Below, in pieces: positions 19,604 to 28,702 of a DNA stretch of 64,000 bases. Made by a program: the position numbers and the translations under genes. Position 1 is the first letter of the stretch. Every line of letters begins with the position of its first letter. The DNA comes from Variovorax sp. J2L1-78 (GTDB lineage Bacteria; Pseudomonadota; Gammaproteobacteria; Burkholderiales; Burkholderiaceae_C), in NCBI RefSeq assembly GCF_030317205.1, contig NZ_JASZYB010000002.1:672501-736500 (forward strand). Direction: 5' to 3'. The notes under the pieces are model-generated. The model had not been told where the DNA came from. It did not search any database and worked only from the letters and a program-made list of their open reading frames with translations.

Positions 19604-20184
19604 GCGACATCGACACCCAGCGTCTCATCGCCAAGCTCGTGCCCGAAGGCGCGCGCGTGCTCGACCTCGGCTGCGGCGACGGCGCCCTGCTCGACCTGCT
19701 GCAGCGCGAGCGCGGCTGCAGCGGCTACGGCGTGGAGATCGCCGACGGCAATGTGCTCCAGTGCATCCGCCGCGGCGTCGACGTGATCCAGCTGAACCTC
19801 GACGAAGGCCTCGCGATGTTCGACGATGCGTCCTTCGATGTCGTTCTGCAGATCGACACGCTGCAGCATCTGCGCAATGCCGAGGTCATGTTGCGCGAGA
19901 CGGCGCGCGTGGGCCGCATCGGCATCGTCGCCTTCCCCAACTTCGCGCACTGGCCCAACCGCCTGAGCATCGCGCGCGGCCGCATGCCGGTGACGCGCCG
20001 CCTGCCCTACCAGTGGTACGACACGCCCAACATCCGCGTCGGCACCTTCAAGGATTTCGAGGTGCTCGCGGGCAAGAACAGCCTGCGCGTGCTCGATGCC
20101 TTCGGCGTGCAGGACGACCGCGAGGTGCGCTGGCTGCCGAACGCGCGCGCCGGCACGGCCGTCTTCAAGTTCGAGCGCGCCTGA
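19600..20184 (+). CDS. metW: methionine biosynthesis protein MetW
   Basis: A 194-residue SAM-methyltransferase-fold protein (LDLGCGDG motif I at residues 21-28) that is needed with MetX for homoserine acylation in several beta- and gammaproteobacteria. Family features [11 protein letters not shown] and the QWYDTPNIR segment are present. Its start overlaps the metX stop (ATGA), so the pair is translationally coupled. Confidence 0.94.
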   Translation: MSDIDTQRLIAKLVPEGARVLDLGCGDGALLDLLQRERGCSGYGVEIADGNVLQCIRRGVDVIQLNLDEGLAMFDDASFDVVLQIDTLQHLRNAEVMLRETARVGRIGIVAFPNFAHWPNRLSIARGRMPVTRRLPYQWYDTPNIRVGTFKDFEVLAGKNSLRVLDAFGVQDDREVRWLPNARAGTAVFKFERA

Positions 20185-20188
20185 GCCC

Positions 20189-20782
20189 GTGGCGCAGACG
20201 CTCGCCGCCGCGGTCCACAGCGAGCTCGTCATCAAGAAGAGCCGCTTCATCGGCTGCGTGCAGCCGGTGGCCGACCGCGAGGCCGCATTGCGCGTCGTGA
20301 ACGATCTGCGCGTGGCGCATCCCGGCGCGGCGCACGTCTGCTGGGCGCTGATGGCCGGCGGGCAGTCGGCGGCCAACGACGACGGCGAGCCCGGCGGCAC
20401 CGCCGGCCGGCCGATGCTCGAGGTGCTGCGGCATCAGGATCTCGAAGGCGTGCTCGCAACCGTCGTGCGCTACTTCGGCGGCGTGAAGCTGGGCGCGGGC
20501 GGCCTGGTGCGCGCCTACACCGATGCGGTGGCGCAGGCGCTGCTCGGCGCGACCAAGCTGCCGTTGCAGCGGCAGCGTACCTTGTCGTGCAGCGTGCCCT
20601 ATGCGATGGAAGGCATGCTGCGCCGCGAGCTGGTCGCGGCCGGTGCGTCGCTGATGGATGTCGCACACGGCACGCTCGTTCGCTGCACTTTCCAGGTGGT
20701 CGAGACCGACGCCCCGGCGCTCGTGGCGCGCATCGACGATGCGTCGCAGGGCCGTGCCGTCTGGGCCGACGCCAACGCCTGA
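20189..20782 (+). CDS. YigZ/IMPACT family protein
   Basis: A 197-residue protein with the UPF0029/IMPACT N-terminal domain: KKSRFIG, then DDGEPGGTAGRPMLEVL and YFGGVKLGAGGLVRAY, all diagnostic. The C-terminal part is the ferredoxin-like DUF1949 domain. The start is a GTG at 20189, 4 bp after the metW stop; the ATG at 20096 would lie inside metW. Homologues (YigZ, YvyE) have no agreed enzyme activity; the eukaryotic relative IMPACT regulates GCN2. Confidence 0.88.
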   Translation: MAQTLAAAVHSELVIKKSRFIGCVQPVADREAALRVVNDLRVAHPGAAHVCWALMAGGQSAANDDGEPGGTAGRPMLEVLRHQDLEGVLATVVRYFGGVKLGAGGLVRAYTDAVAQALLGATKLPLQRQRTLSCSVPYAMEGMLRRELVAAGASLMDVAHGTLVRCTFQVVETDAPALVARIDDASQGRAVWADANA

Positions 20783-20786
20783 GGGC

Positions 20787-21764
20787 TCAGCCCAGCGCGT
20801 TCCCGCAGCATCGGCAAAAGCGGGCGTCGGCGGTGTGCTGGCCGGCGCCGCAGTCGGCGCAACGGCGCGTGTCCGGTGCGATGTGCAATGCCTCCGCCAG
20901 CAGGCCGTGGCCTCCCGTCAGTGCGGGCATCGCATCACGCCCGTAACGCACCATCTCGGCCGACACGATGCCGGTCGGCACGGCCAGCACACCCCAGCCC
21001 AGCAGCATCATCACCGAGGCGATCGCGCGGCCGATGTCGGTCTTGGGCACCAGGTCGCCGAAGCCGACGGTGGTCATGGTCGAGATGGCCCAGTACACCG
21101 CGACGGGAATGCTGGTGAAGCCGTGCTGCGGCCCTTCGACCACGTACATCAGCGTGCCCAGCACCAGCACGACCATGAGGACGAAGCCGACGAACACCAT
21201 GATCTTGCGGCGGCTCGCGGCCAGCGCGGTCACCAGCGTGCGGTACTCGGCCGCATAGCGCGACATCTTGAAGATGCGGAAGATGCGCAGCAACCGCAGG
21301 ATGCGCACGTCGATCAGCACCGACAGCCCGGGCACCAGGATGGCGAGATAGGTCGGCAGCAGCGCCAGCAGGTCCACCACGCCATAGAAGCTCGCGGCGT
21401 AGCGCATCGGGCGCTTCAGGCAGGCCAGGCGCGCGATGTACTCGAGCGTGAAGACGATGGTGAAGAACCACTCCAGCACGCCGAAGACCGAGCCCCATCG
21501 CGCGCGGATCGGCTGCACGCTGTCGAGCACCACCACCAGAACGCTCACGAGAATGACCGCAATCAGCGCCAGATCGAACCACCGGCCCGCACGTGTCTCG
21601 GATTCGAAGATGATCGAATAGAGCTTCAGCCGCCATCCGTGGTCGGGCTTGCCGAAGCGCAGTTCGACCGGCACTTCGTCGGCGATGGCCGGGCCGGCGG
21701 CAGAGCGTGGCAGAGGTTTCTTCTTGGGCATGGATCGGTGAAGGAGCAGCGACGGCGATGGCAT
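20787..21764 (-). CDS. voltage-gated potassium channel with C-terminal zinc ribbon
   Basis: About 325 residues from ATG 21764, which has GAGGG 12 nt upstream; an ATG at 21731 and a TTG at 21803 are alternatives. Six membrane spans are visible, with an S4 voltage sensor (RILRLLRIFRIFK, regularly spaced Arg), a pore helix and the selectivity filter TTVGFGD ending at Asp237. The C-terminal 24 residues form a zinc ribbon (C302-x2-C305, C317-x2-C320), not usual in Kv-type channels. It is convergent with the yigZ-like gene (4 bp between stops). Confidence 0.9.
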   Translation of the reverse strand: MPSPSLLLHRSMPKKKPLPRSAAGPAIADEVPVELRFGKPDHGWRLKLYSIIFESETRAGRWFDLALIAVILVSVLVVVLDSVQPIRARWGSVFGVLEWFFTIVFTLEYIARLACLKRPMRYAASFYGVVDLLALLPTYLAILVPGLSVLIDVRILRLLRIFRIFKMSRYAAEYRTLVTALAASRRKIMVFVGFVLMVVLVLGTLMYVVEGPQHGFTSIPVAVYWAISTMTTVGFGDLVPKTDIGRAIASVMMLLGWGVLAVPTGIVSAEMVRYGRDAMPALTGGHGLLAEALHIAPDTRRCADCGAGQHTADARFCRCCGNALG

Positions 21765-21903
21765 TGTCGTTGTGCGCCCTCGAAGCACATCGAAAGTACC
21801 CAATGCTGCGCCAGGCGAATGATCTCGTTACCAATCTTTCGGAAAAAAGTGCCAGCATGGTGCGTGGGCTTCTTACGATAGGCCGTTTCCAGAGGAGTAA
21901 GTC

Positions 21904-22422
21904 TTGGCTTCACAGTCCCCCTTCTTCGGCAAGCGTGACCGCGACACCGACAACTTCAATTCCCGCCCTGCGCCGCTCGTCGGCGGTGGCACCAATCTCG
22001 CCGGCACGCCCGTCACGCCTTCGGCCCTGACGCCCACCACGCCGGCTGCGACCGCACCGGCCGTGAAGGAAGGCGGCAGCAAGCTCACCGTCGGCCCGAA
22101 CATCAAGCTCAAGGGCGTCGAGATCACCGACTGCGACACGCTCGTGGTCGAAGGCCTGGTCGAGGCCACGATGGATTCGCGCGTGATCCAGATTGCCGAG
22201 CAGGGCGAGTTCAAGGGCTCGGCCGAGATCGACATCGCGGAGATCCGCGGCGTCTTCGACGGCAACCTCACGGTGCGTGAGAAGCTCGTCATCCATTCGA
22301 CCGGCAAGGTCACCGGCAAGATCCGCTACGGCAAGATCGTGATCGAGGAAGGCGGCCAGCTCTCCGGCGAGATCACCTTCGGCGCATCGGAATCGAAGAA
22401 GCCGTCGCTGCAAGCTGCCTGA
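21904..22422 (+). CDS. bactofilin (polymer-forming cytoskeletal protein)
   Basis: A 172-residue protein whose central part (about residues 58-158) is the right-handed beta-helix of the bactofilin/DUF583 family, with repeats such as GLVEATMDSRVIQI, GEFKGSAEIDIAEIRG and GKVTGKIRYGKIVIEEGGQL. The N-terminal 55 residues are Pro/Thr-rich and disordered, a typical membrane-binding tail. It starts with TTG at 21904, preceded by AGAGGAGT with 7-nt spacing. Bactofilins form membrane-associated filaments involved in cell shape or wall enzyme placement. No M23 peptidase partner gene is adjacent. Confidence 0.92.
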   Translation: MASQSPFFGKRDRDTDNFNSRPAPLVGGGTNLAGTPVTPSALTPTTPAATAPAVKEGGSKLTVGPNIKLKGVEITDCDTLVVEGLVEATMDSRVIQIAEQGEFKGSAEIDIAEIRGVFDGNLTVREKLVIHSTGKVTGKIRYGKIVIEEGGQLSGEITFGASESKKPSLQAA

Positions 22423-23238
22423 TCAGGCGCCCAGCTTCGCGATCAAGGCACCTGCTGCGGCAGGTGCTTTTTCTTTGGCGCCGTTGATGAAGAAGACGAA
22501 CACGTCGCGTGCCTTGGCCGCGACATCGTCGGCACCGTCCACACGCGGCAGATCGTCCGGCGCGCTGCCACCGGCCCACTGCTGCGCACGCGCCGCCCAC
22601 GCCGTCAGGGCCTTCGGCGCATAGCCGGCCTTCAGCTTCGCGTCGCTGTTCATCAGGCGCGCATAGGCGAAGTCGGCCGTGAGGTTGGCGAAGGATGGAA
22701 ACTTGTCCGAGTCGGTGAACACCGTCGCGACGCCGTGCTTGCGTGCGAGCGCGAGGTACTCGGCCGCCATGAAGCTCTCGTGCCGCACGTCCATCACGTG
22801 ACGCAGGGTGTGGCTCCCCGCCTTCTTCGGCAGCAGTGCGAGGAAGGCCGCGAAGTCCTCCGCGTCGAAGACCTTGGTCGGCATGAACTGCCAGACGATC
22901 GGCCCCAGCTTGTCCTTGAGCTCGGTGATGCCGCTGTCGACGAAGCGCGTGATCGATTCGCCCGCCCCTGCCAGCAGCTTGCGGTTGGTCGCGTAGCGCG
23001 AGGCCTTGAGCGAGAAGACAAAGTCGTCGGGCGTCTCGTCATGCCACTTGCGGAAACTCTCGGGCTTCATGGTGCTGTAGTAGGTGCCGTTGACCTCGAT
23101 CGCGGTGACCTGCCGGCTCGCGTAGTGCAGCTCCTGCTTTTGCGGCAGGTCGGCGGGATAGAAGTTGTCGCGCCAGGGCTCGTAGGTCCAGCCGCCGATG
23201 CCCACGCGGATGCGGTCGGTCGCCTTGCTGCTGCTCAT
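22423..23238 (-). CDS. DUF72 family protein
   Basis: A 271-residue member of the DUF72 (YecE) family, a TIM-barrel of unknown function. Signature pieces are VGIGGWTYEPWRDNFYP at the start, VNGTYY, LGPIVWQF and DVRHESF. The ATG at 23238 has GAGGAG 7-12 nt upstream. The stop codon abuts the bactofilin stop (tga|tca) and the last 17 codons contain the bactofilin terminator on the opposite strand. Confidence 0.9.
   Translation of the reverse strand: MSSSKATDRIRVGIGGWTYEPWRDNFYPADLPQKQELHYASRQVTAIEVNGTYYSTMKPESFRKWHDETPDDFVFSLKASRYATNRKLLAGAGESITRFVDSGITELKDKLGPIVWQFMPTKVFDAEDFAAFLALLPKKAGSHTLRHVMDVRHESFMAAEYLALARKHGVATVFTDSDKFPSFANLTADFAYARLMNSDAKLKAGYAPKALTAWAARAQQWAGGSAPDDLPRVDGADDVAAKARDVFVFFINGAKEKAPAAAGALIAKLGA
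22448..22476 (+). terminator. bactofilin terminator inside the DUF72 coding end
   Basis: An 8-bp perfect stem (gcacctgc / gcaggtgc) with a TGCG loop followed by TTTTTCTTT. It lies 26 bp beyond the bactofilin stop and inside the 3' end of the convergent DUF72 gene. Confidence 0.85.
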
Positions 23239-23343
23239 CGGACGCTCCTCATGTCGAGTCGGGATTGGGACTGCGCACTCTACGCGGCGCGGCCGCAGGC
23301 GCACAATGCTTTTTCCCTCGATTCCTTTCAGCGGAGAACCCCG

Positions 23344-24864
23344 ATGAACGCCCCCCTGCACCGCGAAATTGGCCAAAGGCCCGCCGGCGCACTCGATGCC
23401 GAGCGCGCCCTGTCCGACGTCACCACGAAGTGGGACACCGACATCCTCCGGCAACTCACCGACTACATTGCCATCCCGGCCAAGTCGCCGGGCTTCGACA
23501 AGGAATGGTCGGCCAACGGCTACCTCGAGACCGTGCTGCGTAATGCCGCGGCCTGGGTCGAGGCGCAGAAGGTCGAGGGCCTGACGCTCGAGATCGTGCG
23601 TCTCCCGGGCCGCACGCCGGTGCTGTTCTTCGAGGTGCCCGCGACCGGCACCGACATGGGCGAGACCGTGCTGATGTACGGCCACCTCGACAAGCAACCC
23701 GAGTTCACCGGCTGGCGCAACGACCTCGGCCCCTGGACACCGAAGTACGAGAACGGCCTGCTCTACGGCCGCGGCGGTGCCGATGATGGCTATGCCGTCT
23801 ACGCCAGCGTGGCGGCGCTGCAGGCGCTCAAGGCGCAGGGCGCTGCGCACCCGCGCATCGTCGGCCTCATCGAAACCTGCGAGGAAAGCGGCTCCTACGA
23901 CCTGCTGCCTTACGTCACGGCCCTGAAGGACCGGTTGGGCGACGTCAGCCTGGTGATCTGCCTGGACTCCGGCGCCGGCAACTACGACCAGCTCTGGCTC
24001 ACCACCTCGTTGCGCGGCATGGCCGGCGGCACGCTCAAGGTCGAGGTGCTGACCGAGGGCATCCACTCCGGCGACGCCTCGGGCCTGGTGCCGTCGAGCT
24101 TCCGCATCATGCGGCAGGTGCTCGACCGCCTTGAGGACAGCGCCACTGGCCGCCTGCTGCCCGCGAGCTTCCATTGCGAGGTGCCGGCCGACCGGCTGGC
24201 GCAGGCGCGCGTGACCGCCGGCATCCTCGGCGACGAGTTGTTCAAGCGCTTCCCGTGGGCGCACTACGACTGCGGCGGCTCGACCACCTTCGCGTTGCCC
24301 ACCACCACCGACCCGGTCGAGGCGCTGCTCAACCGCACCTGGAAGCCGACGCTGTCGGTCACCGGCGCCGACGGCTTCCCGGCGTTGAAAGACGCGGGCA
24401 ACGTGCTGCGCCCCTACACCGCGTTCAAGCTGTCGCTGCGCCTGCCGCCGCTGGTCGATGCCGACCGCGCGGTGCAGGAACTCAAGGCGCTGCTCGAAGA
24501 CAACGCGCCCTACCAGGCCAAGGTCACCTTCGAGGGCGGCGGCGGCGCCACCGGCTGGAACGCGCCCGCCATCACGCCGTGGTTCGAGCAGGCGCTCAAC
24601 GCCGCGTCACAGGCGCACTTCGGCGCGCCCTGCGGCTACATCGGCCAGGGCGGCACGATCCCGTTGATGAACATGCTCAGCGAAGGCTTCCCGACTGCGC
24701 AGATGATGGTCTGCGGCGTGCTCGGTCCCAAGAGCAACGCGCACGGCCCCAACGAATTCCTGCACGTGCCCTATGCGAAGAAGCTGACGGCGGCGGTGGC
24801 CGAGGTGATCGCCGCGCTGCCGGTGGCGCACCGCAAGGCGCAGGCGGAGCCGGTCGCCGCCTGA
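23344..24864 (+). CDS. M20 family metallopeptidase
   Basis: A 506-residue zinc peptidase starting at ATG 23344 with GGAG 9-12 nt upstream. Metal-site motifs are YGHLDKQPEF, GRGGADDGY and ETCEESGS; the lid domain lies in the middle (GIHSGDASG). Members of this branch act as di- or oligopeptidases (CNDP-like) and are cytoplasmic; no signal peptide is present. Divergent from the DUF72 gene. Confidence 0.9.
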   Translation: MNAPLHREIGQRPAGALDAERALSDVTTKWDTDILRQLTDYIAIPAKSPGFDKEWSANGYLETVLRNAAAWVEAQKVEGLTLEIVRLPGRTPVLFFEVPATGTDMGETVLMYGHLDKQPEFTGWRNDLGPWTPKYENGLLYGRGGADDGYAVYASVAALQALKAQGAAHPRIVGLIETCEESGSYDLLPYVTALKDRLGDVSLVICLDSGAGNYDQLWLTTSLRGMAGGTLKVEVLTEGIHSGDASGLVPSSFRIMRQVLDRLEDSATGRLLPASFHCEVPADRLAQARVTAGILGDELFKRFPWAHYDCGGSTTFALPTTTDPVEALLNRTWKPTLSVTGADGFPALKDAGNVLRPYTAFKLSLRLPPLVDADRAVQELKALLEDNAPYQAKVTFEGGGGATGWNAPAITPWFEQALNAASQAHFGAPCGYIGQGGTIPLMNMLSEGFPTAQMMVCGVLGPKSNAHGPNEFLHVPYAKKLTAAVAEVIAALPVAHRKAQAEPVAA

Positions 24865-24883
24865 CGCCTCAGGTCGATCGCCG

Positions 24884-26065
24884 TCAGACCGTCGCGGCCG
24901 CGCGCCGTGCCACGGCCTGCCGGCGCGCCAACCACAGCAGGGCCGCGGCGATCATCGCCACCGGTACCAGCGAGCCGATGTTCAGCCACTGCCAGCCCTG
25001 CGTCGTGACCAGCACGCCCGAGGCCAGCGAGGTGACGGCCACGGTCGCGAACACGCTGAAGTTCAACGCGCCCTGCGCGCGGTCGCGCTCCTCCGGCGTG
25101 TAGGCGCCCAGCGACAGCGTCGTGCTGCCGGTGAAGAGGAAATTCCAGCCCACGCCAAGCAGGAACAGCGCGACCAGGAACCGGTGCAGGTCCACGCCCG
25201 ACAGCGCCACGGCGATGCAGCCCAGTTGCAGCACCAGCCCCACGCCCATCGCCGGCAGCGGGCCGAAGCGCCGGATCAGGTGCCCGGTGAAGAAGCCCGG
25301 CGCGAACATGCCGATCACGTGCCACTCCAGCACGAAGGCCACGTCCGGGAACGGCAGGCTGCAGATCTGCATGGCGAGCGGCGTCGCGGCCATCAGCAGG
25401 TTCATCACGCCGAAGCCCAATGCGCCGGAAAGCGCGGCCACCGCGAACACTGGCTGTCGAACGATCTCGCGCAGCGGCCGGCCGCCGTTCGCACGCTGCG
25501 CGGCCGGCACGGCGGGGAACGCGATGAAGTGCATCACCGCCATGGCGAGCAGGGCCACGCAGGCCAGCGCGAGATACGCGCCAGCGAAGGGAACGGCGAG
25601 CAGGTCGCGCGTGGCACTCGCGAGGTTCGGGCCGGCCACCGCGCCGATGAGCCCGCCCGCCATCACAATCGACACCGCCTTCTCGCGGCCCTCGGGCGGC
25701 GTGAGTTCGGCAGCGGCGAACCGGTAGAGGCCGGCGTTGGCGTTGTAGTAGCCCGCGATGACCGTGGCCAGCGTCAGCAGCCAGAAGTTGCGGCTGACGG
25801 CCGCCAGCGCGCACAGCAGCGCCGCCGCGAAGGCCACGCCGAGGCCAATCTGGAACGACCGGCGGCGACCGTAGCGCTGCTGCGTGCGCGCAACCAGGCC
25901 GGTGGAAAGCGCGCCGCCGACCACATAGCCCATCACCGGCAGCGTGGCCATCCAGGCGCGTGGTGCCATGCTCAGGCCCACCAGCCCGTTGATGGCGATG
26001 AAGGTGACGTTGTTGGTGAGGAAGAGCCCCTGGCAGGCGGCCAGTAGCCAGAGCTTGCGGTTCAT
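24884..26065 (-). CDS. MFS transporter (YnfM/arabinose-efflux-like)
   Basis: A 393-residue protein with 12 predicted spans in two halves. The loop 2-3 motif is degenerate (ARTQQRYGRRRSF), and the inside loop between helices 6 and 7 holds basic residues (AQRANGGRPLREIVRQP). The substrate cannot be inferred. It is convergent with the M20 peptidase gene, 19 bp between stops. Confidence 0.87.
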   Translation of the reverse strand: MNRKLWLLAACQGLFLTNNVTFIAINGLVGLSMAPRAWMATLPVMGYVVGGALSTGLVARTQQRYGRRRSFQIGLGVAFAAALLCALAAVSRNFWLLTLATVIAGYYNANAGLYRFAAAELTPPEGREKAVSIVMAGGLIGAVAGPNLASATRDLLAVPFAGAYLALACVALLAMAVMHFIAFPAVPAAQRANGGRPLREIVRQPVFAVAALSGALGFGVMNLLMAATPLAMQICSLPFPDVAFVLEWHVIGMFAPGFFTGHLIRRFGPLPAMGVGLVLQLGCIAVALSGVDLHRFLVALFLLGVGWNFLFTGSTTLSLGAYTPEERDRAQGALNFSVFATVAVTSLASGVLVTTQGWQWLNIGSLVPVAMIAAALLWLARRQAVARRAAATV

Positions 26066-26096
26066 GCGTCGCGGCGGGCCGGCGGGCGCCCGGCCC

Positions 26097-26513
26097 TCAA
26101 CGCTTCTGCAGCAGGCCGCTCAGCGAGGACAGCAGTTCTTCGTTGGTGCCGACGCCCTGCTCGGGGATCTGGCCGTTCGGCGTGAGCCGATCGATCAGCG
26201 ACGGCAACAGCGTGGCCAGCATCGGCAGCAGCATGCCCGGGCTGATGCCCAGCTTGCCGGCGATGGCGGAGACCGCGTCGCTGCCGAGCACCTCGTTGAG
26301 CTGGCCGCCGGAGACGGGCGCGTTCTCGCCCTTGCCGATCCAGGAGCCGATGACGTCGCCGAGGCCTGCCTGCTCGAACTTCGAGACCAGGCCGCCGAGC
26401 CCTTCCGGCCCGCCACTGTTGCCGAGCAGGCCGCCGAGCGCACCGGCGAGATCGCCCTGCCCGCCCTGCGAGCCGCCGAGCACCTGACCGAGCATCGAGT
26501 CGAGCAATCCCAT
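26097..26513 (-). CDS. YidB family protein (DUF937)
   Basis: A 138-residue small protein starting MGLLDSMLGQVLGG, with Gly-rich repeats and the helical DUF937 core (LNEVLGSDAVSAIAGKLGIS, LLPMLATLLPSLIDRLTPNG). The YidB family is widespread in proteobacteria and of unknown function. It lies upstream of the MFS gene on the same strand, with 31 bp between. Confidence 0.88.
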   Translation of the reverse strand: MGLLDSMLGQVLGGSQGGQGDLAGALGGLLGNSGGPEGLGGLVSKFEQAGLGDVIGSWIGKGENAPVSGGQLNEVLGSDAVSAIAGKLGISPGMLLPMLATLLPSLIDRLTPNGQIPEQGVGTNEELLSSLSGLLQKR

Positions 26514-26611
26514 GACCTATTCCTTGATGTGTGAACGAAGGGCTGCGATTGTGCGCGTCCGCGCGTCGCCTGGGAACCCGTCGGCCCGCTGGTATCCGCC
26601 GCGCGCGTGAC

Positions 26612-27988
26612 TCAATTGGCGGCGGACCGCCTGGCCAGCAGCGGCGCGCTCACCCGCTGCACGCCCACCAAGCTCAGCACCGTGAGCAGCGAATTCTGCG
26701 CGCCGCGCCAGGCCTCGTGCAGGTCGATCCATTCGTCCAGGGCGTGGAAGCCGCCGGTCTGCCCGCCGCCGCCCACCACGATGGCCGGGATGCCCAGCGA
26801 CATCGGCACGTTGGCGTCGGTGCTGCCGCCACGCAGCAGCGTGCGCAGGCCCACGCTGGCGTTGGCACGCACGGCGGCCTCGACGATCACCGCGTCGCTC
26901 GGCGTACGGCCGCCCGGGCGCTCGCCGACCAATCGGTGCGTGGCACGCAGCGTGTCGGTGCGGGCGCGGGCGTTTTCCTCTTGCACGGCGGCATCGACTG
27001 CCTCGAAGATCCTGCGCTCGAGCACCCGCAGTTCGGTCGGTGCATCTGAGCGGATGTCGATCGCCATCCGGGCCTCGGCCGCGATGACGTTGACCGCGGT
27101 GCCGCCGCTCGCCGTGCCCACGGTGAAGGTCGTGCGCGGGAAGCTGGGCGTTTTCAGGTCGGCGATCTTCGCGATGGCGCGGCCCATGCCGTGGACGGCG
27201 CTGGGCACGCGGCCGAAGGCGCCGAAGCTGTGTCCGCCCGGCCCGCTGAAAACGATCTCGTGGCGACGGCTCGCGGTGCCGGCCACCAGAACGCTGCCGT
27301 CGGGTGCGGGTTCGAGCCCGACCATGCCGTCGATCTCGGGGTGCTCCGCGAAGATGCGCTTCATGCCGCGCAGGTTGCCGAGTTCCTCTTCGCCGACGCT
27401 TGCGGCGAACAGCAGATCGCCTTCGGTCTGCACCTTCTGCTCGTTCAGCACGCGCAGCCACGACAGCAGCACCGTGAGGCCGCGCGTGTCGTCCGAGATG
27501 CCGGGCGCGTAGAGACGGCCTTCACGCTCGCGCACGCGCACGTCGGTGCCGGCCGGGAACACCGTGTCCAGGTGCGCCGACACCAGCAGCGTCGGGCCGG
27601 TGCCGCGGCCTTTGCGCAGCCCGAGCACATTGCCTTCGCCGTCGATGGTGGCATCGGTCAGGCCCAGCGCCTTCAGCCGCGCGAGGAAGGCTTCGGCGCG
27701 CTGTCGCTCCTTGAAGGGCGGCGCCTCGATCTCGGTGAGCAGCCGCAGGTCGTCGATGGTGTTGAGGTGGTCGTCGCGCACCGCGTCCAGCGTGCGCTGC
27801 ACCACGGGCGCGGCCAGAAGCCGCTTGAAGGCAAGCCGGACCTCCGGACGCACCGTCCTGTCGGCCACGGCCTTCGGTGCGAAATGCTGGGCCTGCACGG
27901 CGCCTGCCAGGCAAAGGCCCGCGAGCAAGGCGGGCACGCGATGGAAGCGGCGCCGCAAGCGCGATGGCCGGACGAAGACCGCACTCAT
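26612..27988 (-). CDS. secreted M20/M25/M40 family metallohydrolase
   Basis: A 458-residue zinc peptidase with an N-terminal signal peptide (basic RPSRLRRRFHR, hydrophobic ALLAGLCLAGAVQA, cleavage before Q). Metal motifs are SAHLDTVF, SDDTRGL and GEEELGN, and the dimerisation domain begins near GGHSFGAFG. A periplasmic tri-/dipeptidase role (PepT-like) is likely. The ATG overlaps the rsmE stop by 4 bp, so it is expressed with rsmE. Confidence 0.88.
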   Translation of the reverse strand: MSAVFVRPSRLRRRFHRVPALLAGLCLAGAVQAQHFAPKAVADRTVRPEVRLAFKRLLAAPVVQRTLDAVRDDHLNTIDDLRLLTEIEAPPFKERQRAEAFLARLKALGLTDATIDGEGNVLGLRKGRGTGPTLLVSAHLDTVFPAGTDVRVREREGRLYAPGISDDTRGLTVLLSWLRVLNEQKVQTEGDLLFAASVGEEELGNLRGMKRIFAEHPEIDGMVGLEPAPDGSVLVAGTASRRHEIVFSGPGGHSFGAFGRVPSAVHGMGRAIAKIADLKTPSFPRTTFTVGTASGGTAVNVIAAEARMAIDIRSDAPTELRVLERRIFEAVDAAVQEENARARTDTLRATHRLVGERPGGRTPSDAVIVEAAVRANASVGLRTLLRGGSTDANVPMSLGIPAIVVGGGGQTGGFHALDEWIDLHEAWRGAQNSLLTVLSLVGVQRVSAPLLARRSAAN

Positions 27989-28701
27989 GCCCCGCCCAGC
28001 AGCGTCAGCGCCGCGAGCGCTGCGGTCTCGGCGCGCAGCACGCGGGGGCCGAGCCGGGACGGACGGAAGCCTTGAGCCAGCGCGCGGGCTTCTTCGTCGG
28101 CGCTCAGGCCACCTTCCGGCCCGCTCAGCACCTGCCAGGCGCCTGCAGCCGGCAGAGCGGCCAGCGGCTGCGTGCCAGGCACCAGGCTCAGGACGATCCG
28201 CTGCACGCCATCGTCCGTGTGCGCATCGCCGAGCCAGTCGGCGTAGGCCCGCACCGGGTGGAGCTGCGGCACGCGGTTGCGGCCGCACTGCTCGCAGGCG
28301 GCGATCGCGATGGCTTCCCAGTGGGCGCGCTTCTTCTCGGCCCGTTCGCCGGCCAGGCGCAACACGCCGTGGGCGGTCATCAGGGGCTGGATGCTCGCGA
28401 CGCCCAACTCCGTCGCCTTCTCGACCAGCCAGTCCATGCGGTCGTTGGCCGGCATGCCCAGTGCAAGGTGCACCGCCTGCGGCGCCTCGCGTTCGACCGG
28501 GTCGTGCGCGCCGACGTTCACGGTGACCTCGCTGCGGCCCATGCGCTCGACCACTGCGGCGTATTCGCCGCCGCGGCCGTCGAACAGCGTCAGCGCCTCG
28601 CCGGGCTGCATCCGCAGCACCTGTACATGGCGTGCGGCGCCGGGCGGCAGTGCGAGCGCGAGCCCGGCCTGCAGGGGAACGGCACAGTGGAAGCGCGGCA
28701 C
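27985..28701 (-). CDS. rsmE: 16S rRNA (uracil1498-N3)-methyltransferase
   Basis: SPOUT-class methyltransferase acting on U1498 of 16S rRNA. The 238-residue protein has the N-terminal PUA-like domain and the knotted SAM site (SGPEGGLSADEE, then RPSRLGPRVLRAETAAL). EKATELGV and RMDWLVEKA are family signatures. It lies 1 bp downstream of amgK on the same strand. Confidence 0.94.
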   Translation of the reverse strand: MPRFHCAVPLQAGLALALPPGAARHVQVLRMQPGEALTLFDGRGGEYAAVVERMGRSEVTVNVGAHDPVEREAPQAVHLALGMPANDRMDWLVEKATELGVASIQPLMTAHGVLRLAGERAEKKRAHWEAIAIAACEQCGRNRVPQLHPVRAYADWLGDAHTDDGVQRIVLSLVPGTQPLAALPAAGAWQVLSGPEGGLSADEEARALAQGFRPSRLGPRVLRAETAALAALTLLGGA

Positions 28702-28702
28702 C

